A DNA stretch of 64,000 bases from Rhododendron vialii (Eukaryota; Streptophyta; Magnoliopsida; Ericales; Ericaceae): assembly GCF_030253575.1 (NCBI RefSeq), contig NC_080561.1, forward strand, positions 11,704,001 through 11,768,000, in the 5' to 3' direction. The notes under the pieces were generated by a model that was given only the letters and a program-made list of their open reading frames with translations, was not told where the DNA came from and did no database searches. The translations under genes and the position numbers were made by a program. Of this stretch, positions 44,775-55,304 are shown in pieces (positions within the stretch are counted from its first letter, which is position 1; each line of letters starts with the position of its first letter).

Positions 44775-45571
44775 GAATATAATACATTGCCACAAGCTAC
44801 TCTATAACCCGAGTTTAACAGGTTAACTGGCGCGGGTCGTTACAGTTGGTATCAAAGTACAAAGACGTTGCATCATAAGGTGGAGAGAATGTGAGAGCAC
44901 ACCTGGTCATAAGGCCCACATCAGTAATAAAGGTATATTTGGTTCGATGGAATTAAATTGAACTGGAATGGTCATTTCAATAGCGTACTTATTCCTATGT
45001 TTGGTTCATTATGAAATGATGGAATGATCATTTCAAATACAATCACTGTTCACCTTAGTAAGTTGGTTTAATTGCCCTAACTATGGCGGAATATTTTCGA
45101 GAACGGAGTGAAAGAAAGGAGACGATTCCTTTCCACTAAAAAAACAAATGAATTGTCATTTTATTTCTTTGTCACAGTGAAATTATTAGTGTCACTCCAT
45201 AATTATTATTGCCACACCAAAAATTACTATTGTCTCACCAAAATTACTATTGCCGCACCAAAAATTACTATTGTCTAACCAAAATTTAATATTGTCATTC
45301 CAAAATTACTATTGCCACACCAAAGTTCTATTGCAGATGAGAATGATTATTCCTAAGCACAACCAAATTTGGGAATAAGAATAGATATTCCAATCTCATT
45401 TCCTCCAATTCCATTCCAACCTCAATTCCATTTCATCGAACCAAACATACCCTAAGATGTGAGAAATGAATCTTATATATAATGTATCGCCACAAGCTAT
45501 TGTATAACCCGATGTTAACTTTTTAAGTCACGTGGAGCCAATAATTAACAGGTCAGGCGCGGATCGTTACA
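44775..45571 (+). mobile_element. Remnant of an LTR retrotransposon edge, duplicated, with a MITE between
   Basis: GCGGGTCGTTACA is followed by GTTGGTATCAAAG, which resembles an LTR 3' end plus a primer-binding site for initiator tRNA-Met (TGGTATCAGAG). The segment ATA(C/G)ATTGCCACAAGCTA to CGTTACA appears at 44775-44846 and again at about 45473-45571. The Tourist-like MITE 44931-45452 sits between. No coding domains remain. Confidence 0.4.
44931..45452. mobile_element. Tourist-like MITE with internal minisatellite
   Basis: TAA at 44928-44930 and 45453-45455 flank AGGTATATTTGGTTCGATGG and the complement of CATCGAACCAAACATACCC. The interior (about 45180-45335) has about six diverged units of CACCAAAAATTACTATTGTC. 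522 bp. Confidence 0.75.
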
Positions 45572-46009
45572 CATTTGATGCCCGATTCAAATTCATTTCC
45601 CAAATGCAAGTGGCTGTTAATATCGAGTGATCCAAGAGGGAGAGCACATGTAGGGAGAGAGAGAAGTTACAAGTTATAAGCAGTAAGTACTTTGAACATT
45701 TGACTGGATCTACCAGGAAATTAAACCAAAGCAAAAAAGCTCGCTCTCAGACGACGAAGCACATCCCAATTCGTCCTAAACAAATTAAAACTAATAATCA
45801 AACATGTTGCTCCTCATAATTACCGCGCTGGACAACATGTTATGGGATACAGTAGTAGAAAAATGATTACTATTTTTAATTTTTGCTTGCGCTGCTTCCC
45901 AAAATCCGCATATGAGCATTTTTTTTGGGTGGGTTTATGTGTGTATGGTCCTTCCGAGAAGGATGCCTTGGAGTGGAAAAGACAGCATGCTGTATGGTGT
46001 GTGCCTTGC

Positions 46010-46010
<1 letters not shown>
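45572..46010. other. Unassigned sequence
   Basis: No supported gene, repeat boundary or regulatory element. Confidence 0.4.

Positions 46011-46064
<54 letters not shown>
46011..46064. repeat. (GA)n microsatellite
   Basis: 54 bp of uninterrupted AG. Arg/Glu and Ser/Leu ORFs through it are artefacts. Confidence 0.95.
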
Positions 46065-46066
<2 letters not shown>

Positions 46067-46599
46067 TTGAGAATTGTAGTCGGAAAATGGAAGGAAATAG
46101 ATTGAAAGGAATCGGTCAAATGTCATCCCTTTATCTGGATTCAGCCCCCGTTTCGTCAAGGTTTTCATTTTTTAAGTACTTGTTTTTCGTTTTATGAGAC
46201 GGGTCATTCTCTCATAATACATCACCTTTTAACGAAATTTTGTAATAGGAATAAAATTATGTGAAATAGTAGACTTCTGGGACATTGATTCCGATATAAA
46301 TTAGTCATAATCTAAGTTGGAAAGGTGGATATATACTTGGCTGAATTATTATTATTAATTTTTTTTTTAGAAAGAGCAAGGAAATCATATTATCAAAAAC
46401 CAAGTTGGGCAGGTGGAAATTGTGGAAGATTGGCTCGATTTTCAGGTTTCAGGTACTACCTTCCGGTCCAGACGGTCGTTGCACACGTCTGTCTCAAAAT
46501 TTGAAACTTAAGGTTGTAGTTGTTTTCGTCCGGACGGATTCCCATTCTCTTCCGGACAGTCGGACGTGGTTTTGCGTACTGTTTATGTAAGGGCGCCCG

Positions 46600-46930
46600 G
46601 ATGGACCTTAATTGCGTTAGACAGCCCGCGTCGATTTTGTGAAATTATAAATATCTGATTACGATTTTCAATTAATTGTGAGAGTTACACACTTTTAGAG
46701 TAGTCTAGAAAGCTTTGAGACACTTTTGTTTGTAGCTCTTTGAGCTTTCGTATTCGTGATCATGGTAAAACCATTTGATAGTGTGATTGGCCGTGTAGTA
46801 GATTTACATCACTAGTAAACCGAACCAAGTAAATCTTTGTGTCTCTTGTGTCTCTCTCTCCCTCCCTCCCTCCTGTGATTTGATCTCTCGTTCACAACTG
46901 GGGGTATTCGGCATGGGTGGAGAGAGCATC
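46600..46930 (+). mobile_element. Possible Ty1/copia LTR 3' portion
   Basis: GATCATGGTAAAACCATTTG and ACCGAACCAAGTAAATCTTT followed by GTGTCTCTTGTG resemble the R-U5 region of plant copia LTRs. No polyprotein, primer-binding site or duplication was found, so this is only a resemblance. Confidence 0.35.
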
Positions 46931-46934
46931 TGAA

Positions 46935-49400
46935 AGGTTGCTTCACCAAAGGTAATCACACACCGAGCCGGGCAATAAATGGCTAGCTACAACCCAATGC
47001 TACCATCAATGGAATTTCAATTCATTCTATTCAGGCGGCCGGCTGCCCGCTTTTTTTTATATAGCCGCATAACCATAACAAGTTCAAATGCCATACCAGA
47101 CCAAGATCACTAGAAGTATAAAGGCCTTTCGTACCGTACCGTTGCGAATGGTGTCTTTACCGTCGTAAAAGGCTTTTGCATTGGGATTGGGACGGGAATG
47201 GAGTAGTGGCAATTGGTGGGATGTGAAAAACTTTTCATGTCGTGTCGAGGAGGTCCAGCATGGTGAATTTGCGATGGGCGAAGATGAGGTAATCGCGACA
47301 GGTATTTTTACCGACATAATGTGTACGAAAACATTGGTAGGTGGCAATTGCGAATTTGGTATCTTATCCCTTTTGGTACAGTTTTCTCGTCGCAAAAATA
47401 ACTTGTCTTCTGCATAAAGAAAGTGCATCATCAATCTAACAAAAGTGTATCATCAATCTATTTTGTTAGATCAAACACATTCCCTATTCCAAATAAGTGA
47501 GCCTCTGAGACAATATGCCCAAATTTCCATCACCATCGGCTATGTACGCGACCGGCCATCTCTTCCCTACTCTAGCACCTAAAAACCAAAGAAACAATGT
47601 TCGAAACCGGATAATGTAACACCACAAAAGGTTGTACTAACTTTTTTTTTTTTTTTTTTTGCGTCCTAATAAAAGAAGAAAAAAAAACTCTTGCATCGGG
47701 AATTACTGTCGCAAAAACTCCCACTAAAAAGACATTACTCTTTTTGGAAGGCGAGAAAGGACAGCTAGTTCGCTCGAGCAAACGACATGAACGAAGAAAA
47801 CTCTCACGTTGCAAAAACAAAAAAAAAAAAAAAAACTTTAAAACCCAAGCTCCTCGCCATCAAATTCGCTTCCGAAGGTGAAAACAAGCTGTCATGAATT
47901 CCATTTCCATAGAAGTTAGTATTTCAATGTTCATTTTTTTTTCCTTGGGAACAAGTGAAAACAGAGTGGTTAAGCAGAGCATTTTAGGTAGGAGTGCGTG
48001 CGCACGTGCGCACATGTATTGTAGAGTAAGTAAAAAATTGTGGAATGGGAATCCCACATGCAAACCCACGCACGTGCCTACATGTGTGTGTGAGTTCGTG
48101 TATTTACATGTGGTGGTTTTCATAAACACAGAGTCAAACTGGAGTGAAGTAGCACTGCATGCCATAAGCTCCCAAATTCCAATAAGTGAAGAGTGTGTGT
48201 GTATATATATATATGTATATATATATATTATTGTATTCAGGTAAGCTTTTGCGCATCTAGACTAATCTTGAGGGTCCGATTATACCGTCCGCTTGCACGG
48301 AGCCCTGTAAAGTCGAAGTCGATTTCCGCATGGACTGACCCCAAAAAAAATTGATAACATGTGAAAAAATTTCAAACTTCGAACAGGAGAGTGCAAACCC
48401 CTAAGACCCAAACCACCGCAAACCCATGGGGGTTTATACTATCTCCTCTGAGTTACAAGTACTGATGATGTCATATGCCCAGATTTCTCGGTACTATCTC
48501 CCTCCCTCAATCCACAGACTTTGGCCTTAATTAAACACACGCTTTTGCATAAGTATATATTACATGCTGTTCCATTGACTATTCTTCACCACAACTTTAC
48601 AATTTATACTAACGGGGGAACAGCCCTAGCAAGAGTTATTTTTTTAATAGAATCTAGCTTCTCTGCGGTCTATTATTAGATTGCAAAGTGCCGTTCGCGT
48701 GATCTTAGCCGTCCAAAAGTGTTTTAAATAGAATTTGGCTTTTCTAGCTATAAGAGTTTTGTTAAAATCTGAACTGTTGAATGCAAAAATAAATTAATGA
48801 CTACGATAAAACGGAAGAGGGCTAGAAGCTGGGCCCTTTTGAATATTGGTGTTGGGTATGGAAAACAGTTGTTTCAGCAAATTTATGTTGATTTCGATAA
48901 TGGACTGAGCTTCTCTTTGTCTAATTGGAGAGGTCGAGTTAGGATCGGTGACCTACTTTAACTACCAAACACATTATTCATGCGAAAAATCAATTTGATA
49001 TCGAATTGAATCACTTTTATTTTCCGAGATCTTACTTATGATACTATCCTCCTTATTAGAAGTGAAGCTTCTTTGAATGTTTTGAAATCTAGATAAAGTC
49101 TTATTTTGGAACTGATATGAACTTCTAAGATCATGAACCATGTAAGTATAAAAATACTTTCAAGTTTTTTTTCTTCTTCCGAAAATGTAATGTTCGTTGT
49201 TAACGGATAAAATTGTGAAGAGATTAATCGTTTGTGATAGTATGAGAATGCAAGATTGGAATTCTTCATTGTAGTTCTTGCCTTTTAGAAATGGAAGTGA
49301 TAAGTATGTGGATTTTGTTTGGTTTGTGAAGCCTAATTTGTATTCGCAGTACGTAGGCCTACACTTTTGTTAGCTTATGTAGTGAGAGATATCCTAGAAA
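46935..49400. other. Unassigned intergenic sequence
   Basis: Scattered poly-A/T runs, a CACACGTGC-type alternating tract near 47995-48110 and a short (AT)n near 48205-48232. Frames of 78-116 aa on both strands show no domain, splice context or repeat structure that would support a gene. Confidence 0.35.
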
Positions 49401-49517
49401 AACATTGTTGTAACTCTATTTCTTTGAAACTGCAGTGAAAAGATGTCATTGTTGCACGGAAACGTTAACGAATACAGAAAACGGCTGTGATTATTGCTTT
49501 GTAATTGAACAAATCAC

Positions 49518-49519
<2 letters not shown>

Positions 49520-49593
<74 letters not shown>
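49520..49593. repeat. (GA)n microsatellite
   Basis: 74 bp of uninterrupted GA, the longest GA tract in the window. Confidence 0.95.
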
Positions 49594-49595
<2 letters not shown>

Positions 49596-49910
49596 AAGTA
49601 ATTACAGAGACACAAAGATATACGTAGTTCGGTAACGAATACCTACTCCACGGGCAGTAAAACAATCCAAGATTTCACTGTACAGAAGAAAACAAATGCC
49701 CAAAGGGTTACAAATGAGATCTCTCAGAATTTCTCTCTTGCCTCTCACAGAAAAATATGTTGTGAATGTAATACAATAAGCTGAAAACGGCCTTTTTATA
49801 TATGAATCTGTTCTGCGCCCAACTGCCCGGGCGAAAAATTCAGAGAGTGAGGGCCGACTTCAAGCAGCACGGACCGCCCGGATGGGATCGATTTCCGCCC
49901 GGGCGGGAAG
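49594..49910 (-). mobile_element. Possible Ty1/copia LTR portion, minus strand
   Basis: Read on the minus strand it gives TTACCGAACTACGTATATCT then TTGTGTCTCTGTAATTACTT. This is the same style of U5 sequence as at 46800-46850 and as known plant copia LTRs. The upstream part has GGGCGG/CCGCCC motifs near 49880-49905. Boundaries unknown. Confidence 0.4.
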
Positions 49911-50912
49911 TTTAGACAGCACACAGAAAAACTTCAAACAACTCTTAACAGTTTCAAATAGCTCCGAAACAGCCCCAAACAGCTCCCAACGGGATCCGAA
50001 GTTGAGCCAAAACGCTTCAGTCATCGGCCGTGAATGTAGGCATTCTTGTCAATCAAACCATGTATATCTTGGTGTTGTGGTTTATTGTATCATCGCTCTA
50101 TTATGTATGGATGTTTGGTTTACTGCCCAACGTACTTGAACATATACGAATAAAAGGATTTTGAAATACCAAGGAGAAAGAAGCAAGGGTGTTGAAAACT
50201 GAGAAGTTACTTGAAGGAAAAACAAGAATTGGGTAACTTGAATATACATAAATTTTTTCGTATATTTATCCGTGCGTAGAAATATTTTTGTGATCGAAAG
50301 TTTTTTTTTTTTTAAACGACAAAAAATTTATTAAAAAACTTGATAAGGGTACATCAAGTGAGGGGAGAGAGATCCAATCAAAGGTTGAGAAACGGCCGAG
50401 GCCCAAAAACACAATTGAAAGTTGAAACCACAATTGTAAGTGTAAGGTGTTCTATACATCAAATCATCCAAACTATCTTCCGAAATTTCGAAGCACCAAT
50501 GTAACACGCCCACGTGGTGCTTTCGAGCAATGAAAGAGCACCAAAAGAATTTGGGTTATGTTTACTAGGGAAATTTTGTATTCCATTTGTGAGAGTCCAT
50601 CACAAAAAGTTGTGTGATTTTTGGATTAAAAAAATAAAAAATTCCCGTGTATATTTTTGTACCAAATTAAAACATCAATTAGTTCTTGAAATTGATGTCT
50701 AAAAGATTTTAAAATTATGAATAGAGGTAATTTATTTTCGTATCTAAATATTACACGGCTTTTCATAGTAGACTGAGAATCAATAAAGGAGGGAGTACGA
50801 AAAATGTGATTGTATAGTAGTGCCAAGGAAGATTATGATGTGTATGTATAGTCACCTGTTTGTGTCTGCCAAGGTGGGCGCAAAGACAAGCATCTGGAAA
50901 TCAGAAGCCTCA
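49911..50912. other. Unassigned sequence
   Basis: A GGAGGGAGTA motif at about 50788-50797 looks like one end of a Stowaway MITE whose partner I could not find. No gene. Confidence 0.35.
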
Positions 50913-51357
50913 GAGCATCCCCAATGGGGATGTAAAAGCAGGTGCTATACTTAAAATAGCACCGGATGCAAAAAAAAACCCCTCCAATGGGGATGTAAAA
51001 TGGAACAAATCAGGTTGTAAAATAGCAGAGATGGAAAAGGAGATGGATATTTCCATCCCCACATAACTACAGCTATAATTGACAGGTCACCACCCAACTG
51101 AAAATACCAGAATTTTGGACAATCGGAGGTCACCTGATTTCGTCGAAAAGTCGTCGGAAAATGGAAGAACTCGCCGGAATCTGGTAGAGTACTCCGGAAT
51201 CCGGAGATGACCATCCCTCACCCCGATTCTTGACGATCCATGGACGGCGCAGATGCATGCCGCCGGCGTGCCCTTCTGAAACCCTCGCCGGCCATGCCCT
51301 TCCGGCTGTGATTTCCTTCGGTTCAAAGAAAGGGAGAGGAGGGCTGGGTTCTACAAA

Positions 51358-51404
<47 letters not shown>

Positions 51405-51489
51405 AGGGGGGTGGGTCTGCTGCAGTAGAGAAAGAGAGAGAGAGAGAGGGTCATCTGGTTTTTTTTGGGAGGAGGCGTGTTCTGGGTTC

Positions 51490-51526
<37 letters not shown>

Positions 51527-51702
51527 AGATAAAGAAGAAAGATTAGAAAGACTGAGAGTAAAGTTGGGCCTGGGTTTGGGTGTGGGAAAGCAAATTCTGA
51601 CCGTTTGTTTTTTTTTTTTTTTTTTTCCTTAATTAGGATCCGACCGTTGGTCACCACCAACGGATGAAAAAAATTCCAACGGTCATTTTTTTTTTCCTTG
51701 CT

Positions 51703-51709
51703 TATAAAT
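51703..51709 (+). promoter_or_regulatory. Putative TATA box of Harbinger ORF1
   Basis: TATAAAT 80 bp upstream of the ATG at 51789. It also argues against the in-frame ATG at 51708, which would overlap the TATA box. Confidence 0.55.
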
Positions 51710-51788
51710 GTGTGTTAGTAGGATTTTAGACAACAAAAAAAATTTTCATTCTCCACAAACACCCTCCAAAAAAAATAGTGTATCAATT

Positions 51789-52589
51789 ATGGCAGAAGGA
51801 AGTCGTAGTGCGAGAGGAAAATCGTTCAACTCCGATCAAGATGAAGCAATTTGTAATGCTTACTTGTGCGTTAGTCAAGACCCGATTATCGGTACCAACC
51901 AACCACGATCTAAATTATGGGATCGGGTTGCAAAAAAATATACCGAATTCACAGGAGGTGATGTACGATCGGATGCTTCTATCAAGTCTCGATGGCAAGT
52001 CATCCAGCAAGCTTGCAACAAATATCGTGGGCATTTAAGGCAAATTCAAAGGCAACATCAAAGTGGAATGACAGAACAAAATGAGGTATTATTATTTTGT
52101 TAATAATATTATTTTGTTTTCATAAGAATTAGTTAATATTATTATTTTGATATTTAATTAAATTATTTTGTTAATAATATTATTTTGTTTTCATAAGAAT
52201 TAGTTAATATTATTATTTTGATATTTAATTAAATTGAATTAGTTAATATTATTATTTTGATAATTAATTAAATTATTTTGTTATTATTTGTATAGATTGA
52301 TCTAGCGAAGAGACATTACAAAGATACTGAGACTAAACCTTTCGCCAATTTGGATTGTTGCTGGGCAATCTTAGAACACAGTATGAAGTGGGCGGATTTA
52401 ACCCCACCCCGGTCCGACCCAAGATCTTCACAAATGGATACAAGTTCGGTCCCGCTATCTCCTGATTTCTCTCAAAATCCAAACTTAGACTCTCCTGATT
52501 TCTCTCAAGTTCCAAACACATCGACTACATTGGAAGATAGCAATCCTAGCATCATGATCACGTTGGGTTGGAAGAAAGAAGTTCAGTAA
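51789..52589 (+). CDS. Harbinger ORF1: Myb/trihelix-like DNA-binding protein
   Basis: Two exons, 51789-52085 and 52296-52589, with a GT-AG intron in phase 0, giving 196 aa. Residues 12-75 form a trihelix-like domain (SFNSDQDEAICNAYLCVSQD, SKLWDRVAKKYTEFTG, SIKSRWQVIQQACNKYRG). Exon 2 adds the usual YKDTETKPFANLDCCWAIL block and a Ser/Pro-rich tail. In PIF/Harbinger elements this protein binds DNA and aids nuclear entry and recruitment of the transposase (family knowledge). The usual basic C-terminal tail with a Gly-x-Lys-x-Ala-Lys stretch is absent; the frame ends LGWKKEVQ inside sequence shared with the end of the opposing transposase gene. So ORF1 may be truncated at its 3' end. The intron holds a 71-bp AT-rich tandem repeat. 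Confidence 0.85.
52091..52290. repeat. AT-rich tandem repeat in the ORF1 intron
   Basis: A 71-bp unit beginning ATTATTTTGTTAATAATATT is present twice plus a partial third copy (52091, 52162, then about 52233). Confidence 0.85.
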
Positions 52590-53721
52590 TTTCATCACTA
52601 GCATCATGATCACGTTGGTCTTCAATTATCATGTTATGCAAAATGACACATGTTTTCATGATGTAGCCTAGATCCACCTCATTCCAGAATCGCGCCGGTC
52701 CTCTCACAATTGCCCAGCGTGCTTGGAGTACGCCAAATGCCCTTTCAACATCCTTGCGACATGCCTCCTGCATCCTCGCAAAGTGTTGCTTCTTTCTTCC
52801 TTGTGGTTGAGAAATGGTTTGGACGAGAGTCGCCCATTTTGGATATATACCATCAGCAAGGTAGTACCCCATGTCGTACTGACTCCCGTTAACAATAAAA
52901 TGGGCTGGAGGGGCACGACCTGCACTGAGATCATCAAAGAGATGAGATTGATCAAGCACGTTGATATCATTGAATGAACCTGGCATGCCAAAGAAAGCAT
53001 GCCAAATCCACAAATCATACGATGCAACTGCTTCAAGTACGATAGTGGGTTTTCCGCTGCGGCCACTAAAGAAGCCATGGTAAGCAGTTGGACATTTGTC
53101 CCACTGCCAATGCATACAATCCAAGCTGCCTAGCATTCCAGGAAAACCACGTTGATTGCCCACATGTAGGAGCCTTGCAGTATCTGCTTCATTTGGTTTT
53201 CTCAGGTATTCTGCTTCAAAAATAGAGATAACGCCTCTACAGAAGCTTTGAAGAGACTCAACTGCTGTACTTCCCCCAATCTTGAGATACTCATCAAGAC
53301 TATCAGCAGGCGTCCCGTATGCCATCATCCTCAGAGCTGCTGTCATCTTTTGGATACCAGAAAGACCTACAGCTCCCGTCGCATCATTCCTTTGGACGAA
53401 CGTCACGTCATGCTCTTGGAGTTTGCCCAAGATCTTGTGAAATAAGGGTCGACTCATTCGAAAACGTTGCTGAAACAATTTTTCGTCATAGAGCGGATAC
53501 TCACAAAAATAATCATCATTGAGTCGTTGGTCGGCAGCAACTCTGTCACGGGGGATCCAGGCTCGACCGCTTGTAGAACCAACATGACCTCCTTGTTGGC
53601 GTCTTCTTTGAAATTTTTGGTATTGCCTGGCCATGATCATTTGCACCATTGTAATCTCATCATCATCGGAGGAAGATCCGTCAAATTCTCCCAGTAATAT
53701 TCTGTGGGTTAAATTGCTCAT
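52558..53721 (-). CDS. PIF/Harbinger DDE transposase
   Basis: One uninterrupted 387-aa frame. The N-terminal third (residues 1-115, with QQRFRMSRPLFHKIL at 84-98) is the helical region typical of plant Harbinger and ALP1-like proteins. The DDE_4 nuclease core follows, with D201 in GSLDCMHWQW, D252 in MPGSFNDINVLDQS and E326 in KDVERAFGVLQARW. YYLADGIYPKW and VILHNMIIED are further family signatures. Length is near the usual 380-450 aa. No stop or frameshift, and all three catalytic acids are present, so it could be active. It runs convergent to ORF1 and overlaps its end by 32 bp. A TATA-like site lies about 75 bp upstream. Its last codons lie in a duplicated 21-bp segment, so the C-terminus may be altered. 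Confidence 0.95.
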   Translation of the reverse strand: MSNLTHRILLGEFDGSSSDDDEITMVQMIMARQYQKFQRRRQQGGHVGSTSGRAWIPRDRVAADQRLNDDYFCEYPLYDEKLFQQRFRMSRPLFHKILGKLQEHDVTFVQRNDATGAVGLSGIQKMTAALRMMAYGTPADSLDEYLKIGGSTAVESLQSFCRGVISIFEAEYLRKPNEADTARLLHVGNQRGFPGMLGSLDCMHWQWDKCPTAYHGFFSGRSGKPTIVLEAVASYDLWIWHAFFGMPGSFNDINVLDQSHLFDDLSAGRAPPAHFIVNGSQYDMGYYLADGIYPKWATLVQTISQPQGRKKQHFARMQEACRKDVERAFGVLQARWAIVRGPARFWNEVDLGYIMKTCVILHNMIIEDQRDHDASDEITELLSSNPT

Positions 53722-53789
53722 GATGATTTTTTTGGAAAGAGAAGACTGTATATAGATTTGAGTGTGAGAATGAATAATGGGGAGGATAG

Positions 53790-53800
53790 TATATATAGAT
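53790..53800 (-). promoter_or_regulatory. Putative TATA box of the Harbinger transposase
   Basis: CTATATATAC on the minus strand about 75 bp before the ATG at 53721, in a minisatellite-rich leader region. Confidence 0.5.
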
Positions 53801-54010
53801 GGTAAGTAAATGGTGTAGTTGAGAGTAGATAAGAGTAAATGACTGAAGTAAATGGTGTAGGTGAGAGTAGATGAGAGTAAATGATGTAGGTGAAAGTAGA
53901 TGACAGTAAATGATGTAGGTGAGAGTAGATATAAGTAAATGACTATAGTAAATGGTGTAGTTGAGAGTGTGGAGTAAATGGATCAATTAAATGACGTGGT
54001 TGAGAATTGA
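53801..54010. repeat. Minisatellite upstream of the Harbinger transposase
   Basis: About seven diverged, roughly 30-bp units of GTAAATGATGTAGGTGAGAG / TAGATGAGA between the transposase gene and the right end of the element. Possibly transposase- or ORF1-binding repeats. Confidence 0.75.
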
Positions 54011-54559
54011 TGGGAGTAAATGGATGAAGTAAATTGTGTTACTGAAGTGGATGAGAAGTAAAAAAAAAGAAAAATGAGAAGGAAGTTTTTTTTTTTTTCC
54101 GAAATTTTTTTTTTTAAAGTTCTCGATTACCGGATACCAAAATTATTTTTCAACGGAAGTAGTATTTAAATTAGGATTAAGAAAGTTAAGGAAAATTAAG
54201 GAGGATGGAAAGTTAGTTAATTATCCATCTTTTTTTTACATCCCACCATTGGATAGGCATGGGTTCTATTTTACATCTAACCAACTTTTAACTACTTTTT
54301 ACATCTAAAATAACTATACAACCACTTCTAAAATGCATCCCCATTGGGGATGCTCTCAGAAAATCTTACATCTCGAGCTTGAGTTTCACTTGCATGCTAT
54401 CGATTCCTGTACTGCGTCACTACATTCGAATCTTTTTCCTGACTTTAATTTTGCAAAGTAATTGTCCATTGAGCCAAACAACGAGTTATAAAAAAAAAAA
54501 CATCAGCGAGCTGAAATTCCTTATTTTAAGGAGCACCAGCAAATTATGAAAAAACCGTG

Positions 54560-54715
54560 TTTTCCTAAGACCTAAGTTGTATCTCAAGTGGTCGTGAATG
54601 AGCATTTAAAGGCGTCAATACATGAGAATTCAGGTTCAAATCGATGGAACGAAATTGGTCTGCTATAGTAATCTAGACTCTAGCAGTAACACACTAACAT
54701 CCTACCGGGAAAAAA
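54560..54715 (+). mobile_element. SINE-like sequence
   Basis: GTATCTCAAGTGGTCG resembles an A box and GGTTCAAATCG fits a B box, followed by about 80 bp and an A-rich end (GGGAAAAAAG). No target duplication found. Confidence 0.4.
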
Positions 54716-54898
54716 GATGAGAGAGAGAAACTTTACTGCTGCATCAGGGGATAGGTGCACGTCCCAATACTGAAGAAGGGAAGATGAACTTGTACCCGTT
54801 TTTCTCGCTAAGAGCGTACACAGAGCCTCGCTGTCTTGTTACCATGTGAACGAGTTGTGGCTCCTCTCTCTCTCTCTCTCCAACCTATACATACATAC

Positions 54899-54901
<3 letters not shown>

Positions 54902-54956
<55 letters not shown>
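54902..54956. repeat. (CT)n microsatellite upstream of SOFL
   Basis: 55 bp of CT about 350 bp before the SOFL start codon; a shorter CT tract lies at about 54863-54880. Confidence 0.95.
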
Positions 54957-54959
<3 letters not shown>

Positions 54960-55168
54960 CCTATACATACGTACATTTATTATCACATTCGTGACACACC
55001 CACACAGGACCCCCTCCCCTCCCCCAGCCCAACTGGCAAACTTTTGTATCCACTCACACAGAGAGAGCCGAATGGGTTATTGAATGACGACAAACCCAAT
55101 CTAGGATTCTACTCCAGATTTCCTTTTGTTCTTTTTCCCGCAACAGTCCACTCCACTCCACTCCCCTC

Positions 55169-55176
55169 CCTAAATA
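55169..55176 (+). promoter_or_regulatory. Putative TATA-like box of the SOFL gene
   Basis: CCTAAATACC in C/T-rich sequence about 130 bp before the ATG at 55305, a common plant TATA variant position. Weak by sequence. Confidence 0.35.
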
Positions 55177-55304
55177 CCCAGTCTTTTCTTTCACTCCATA
55201 ACCCACTCATTCATTCATCATTCTTCTCTCCTTTTCGACTACACAAGAAAGAAGAAAAAAAAAAACCCCTTGGGAGATCCTTCGCCAGAGGCTAGGAAGC
55301 CACA

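Larger units (their letters stand above)
50913..54355. mobile_element. Complete PIF/Harbinger transposon
   Basis: Termini GAGCATCCCCAATGGGGATG at the left and its exact 20-bp complement at the right are flanked by TCA (50910-50912 and 54356-54358), a 3-bp duplication. The 3,443 bp hold two convergent genes typical of the superfamily: a Myb/trihelix-like ORF1 (plus) and a DDE transposase (minus). Subterminal copies of GGGGATGTAAAA lie at both ends. Long (GA)n tracts lie at 51361-51398 and 51492-51524 before ORF1. Most plant Harbingers duplicate TWA; TCA is a variant. The exact inverted repeats and open transposase frame suggest a young insertion. Confidence 0.93.

Noticed and set aside
50785-50800. 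Stowaway MITE end (GGAGGGAGTA)
   Set aside because: No opposite terminus or TA-flanked partner was found nearby.
51708-51788. Upstream in-frame ATG of Harbinger ORF1
   Set aside because: It overlaps a TATAAAT box that fits the ATG at 51789, and the extra residues show no conservation with the family.
52350-53697. Additional plus-strand ORFs across the transposase
   Set aside because: Antisense shadows of the 387-aa transposase; the frame continuous with ORF1 exon 2 is accounted for.
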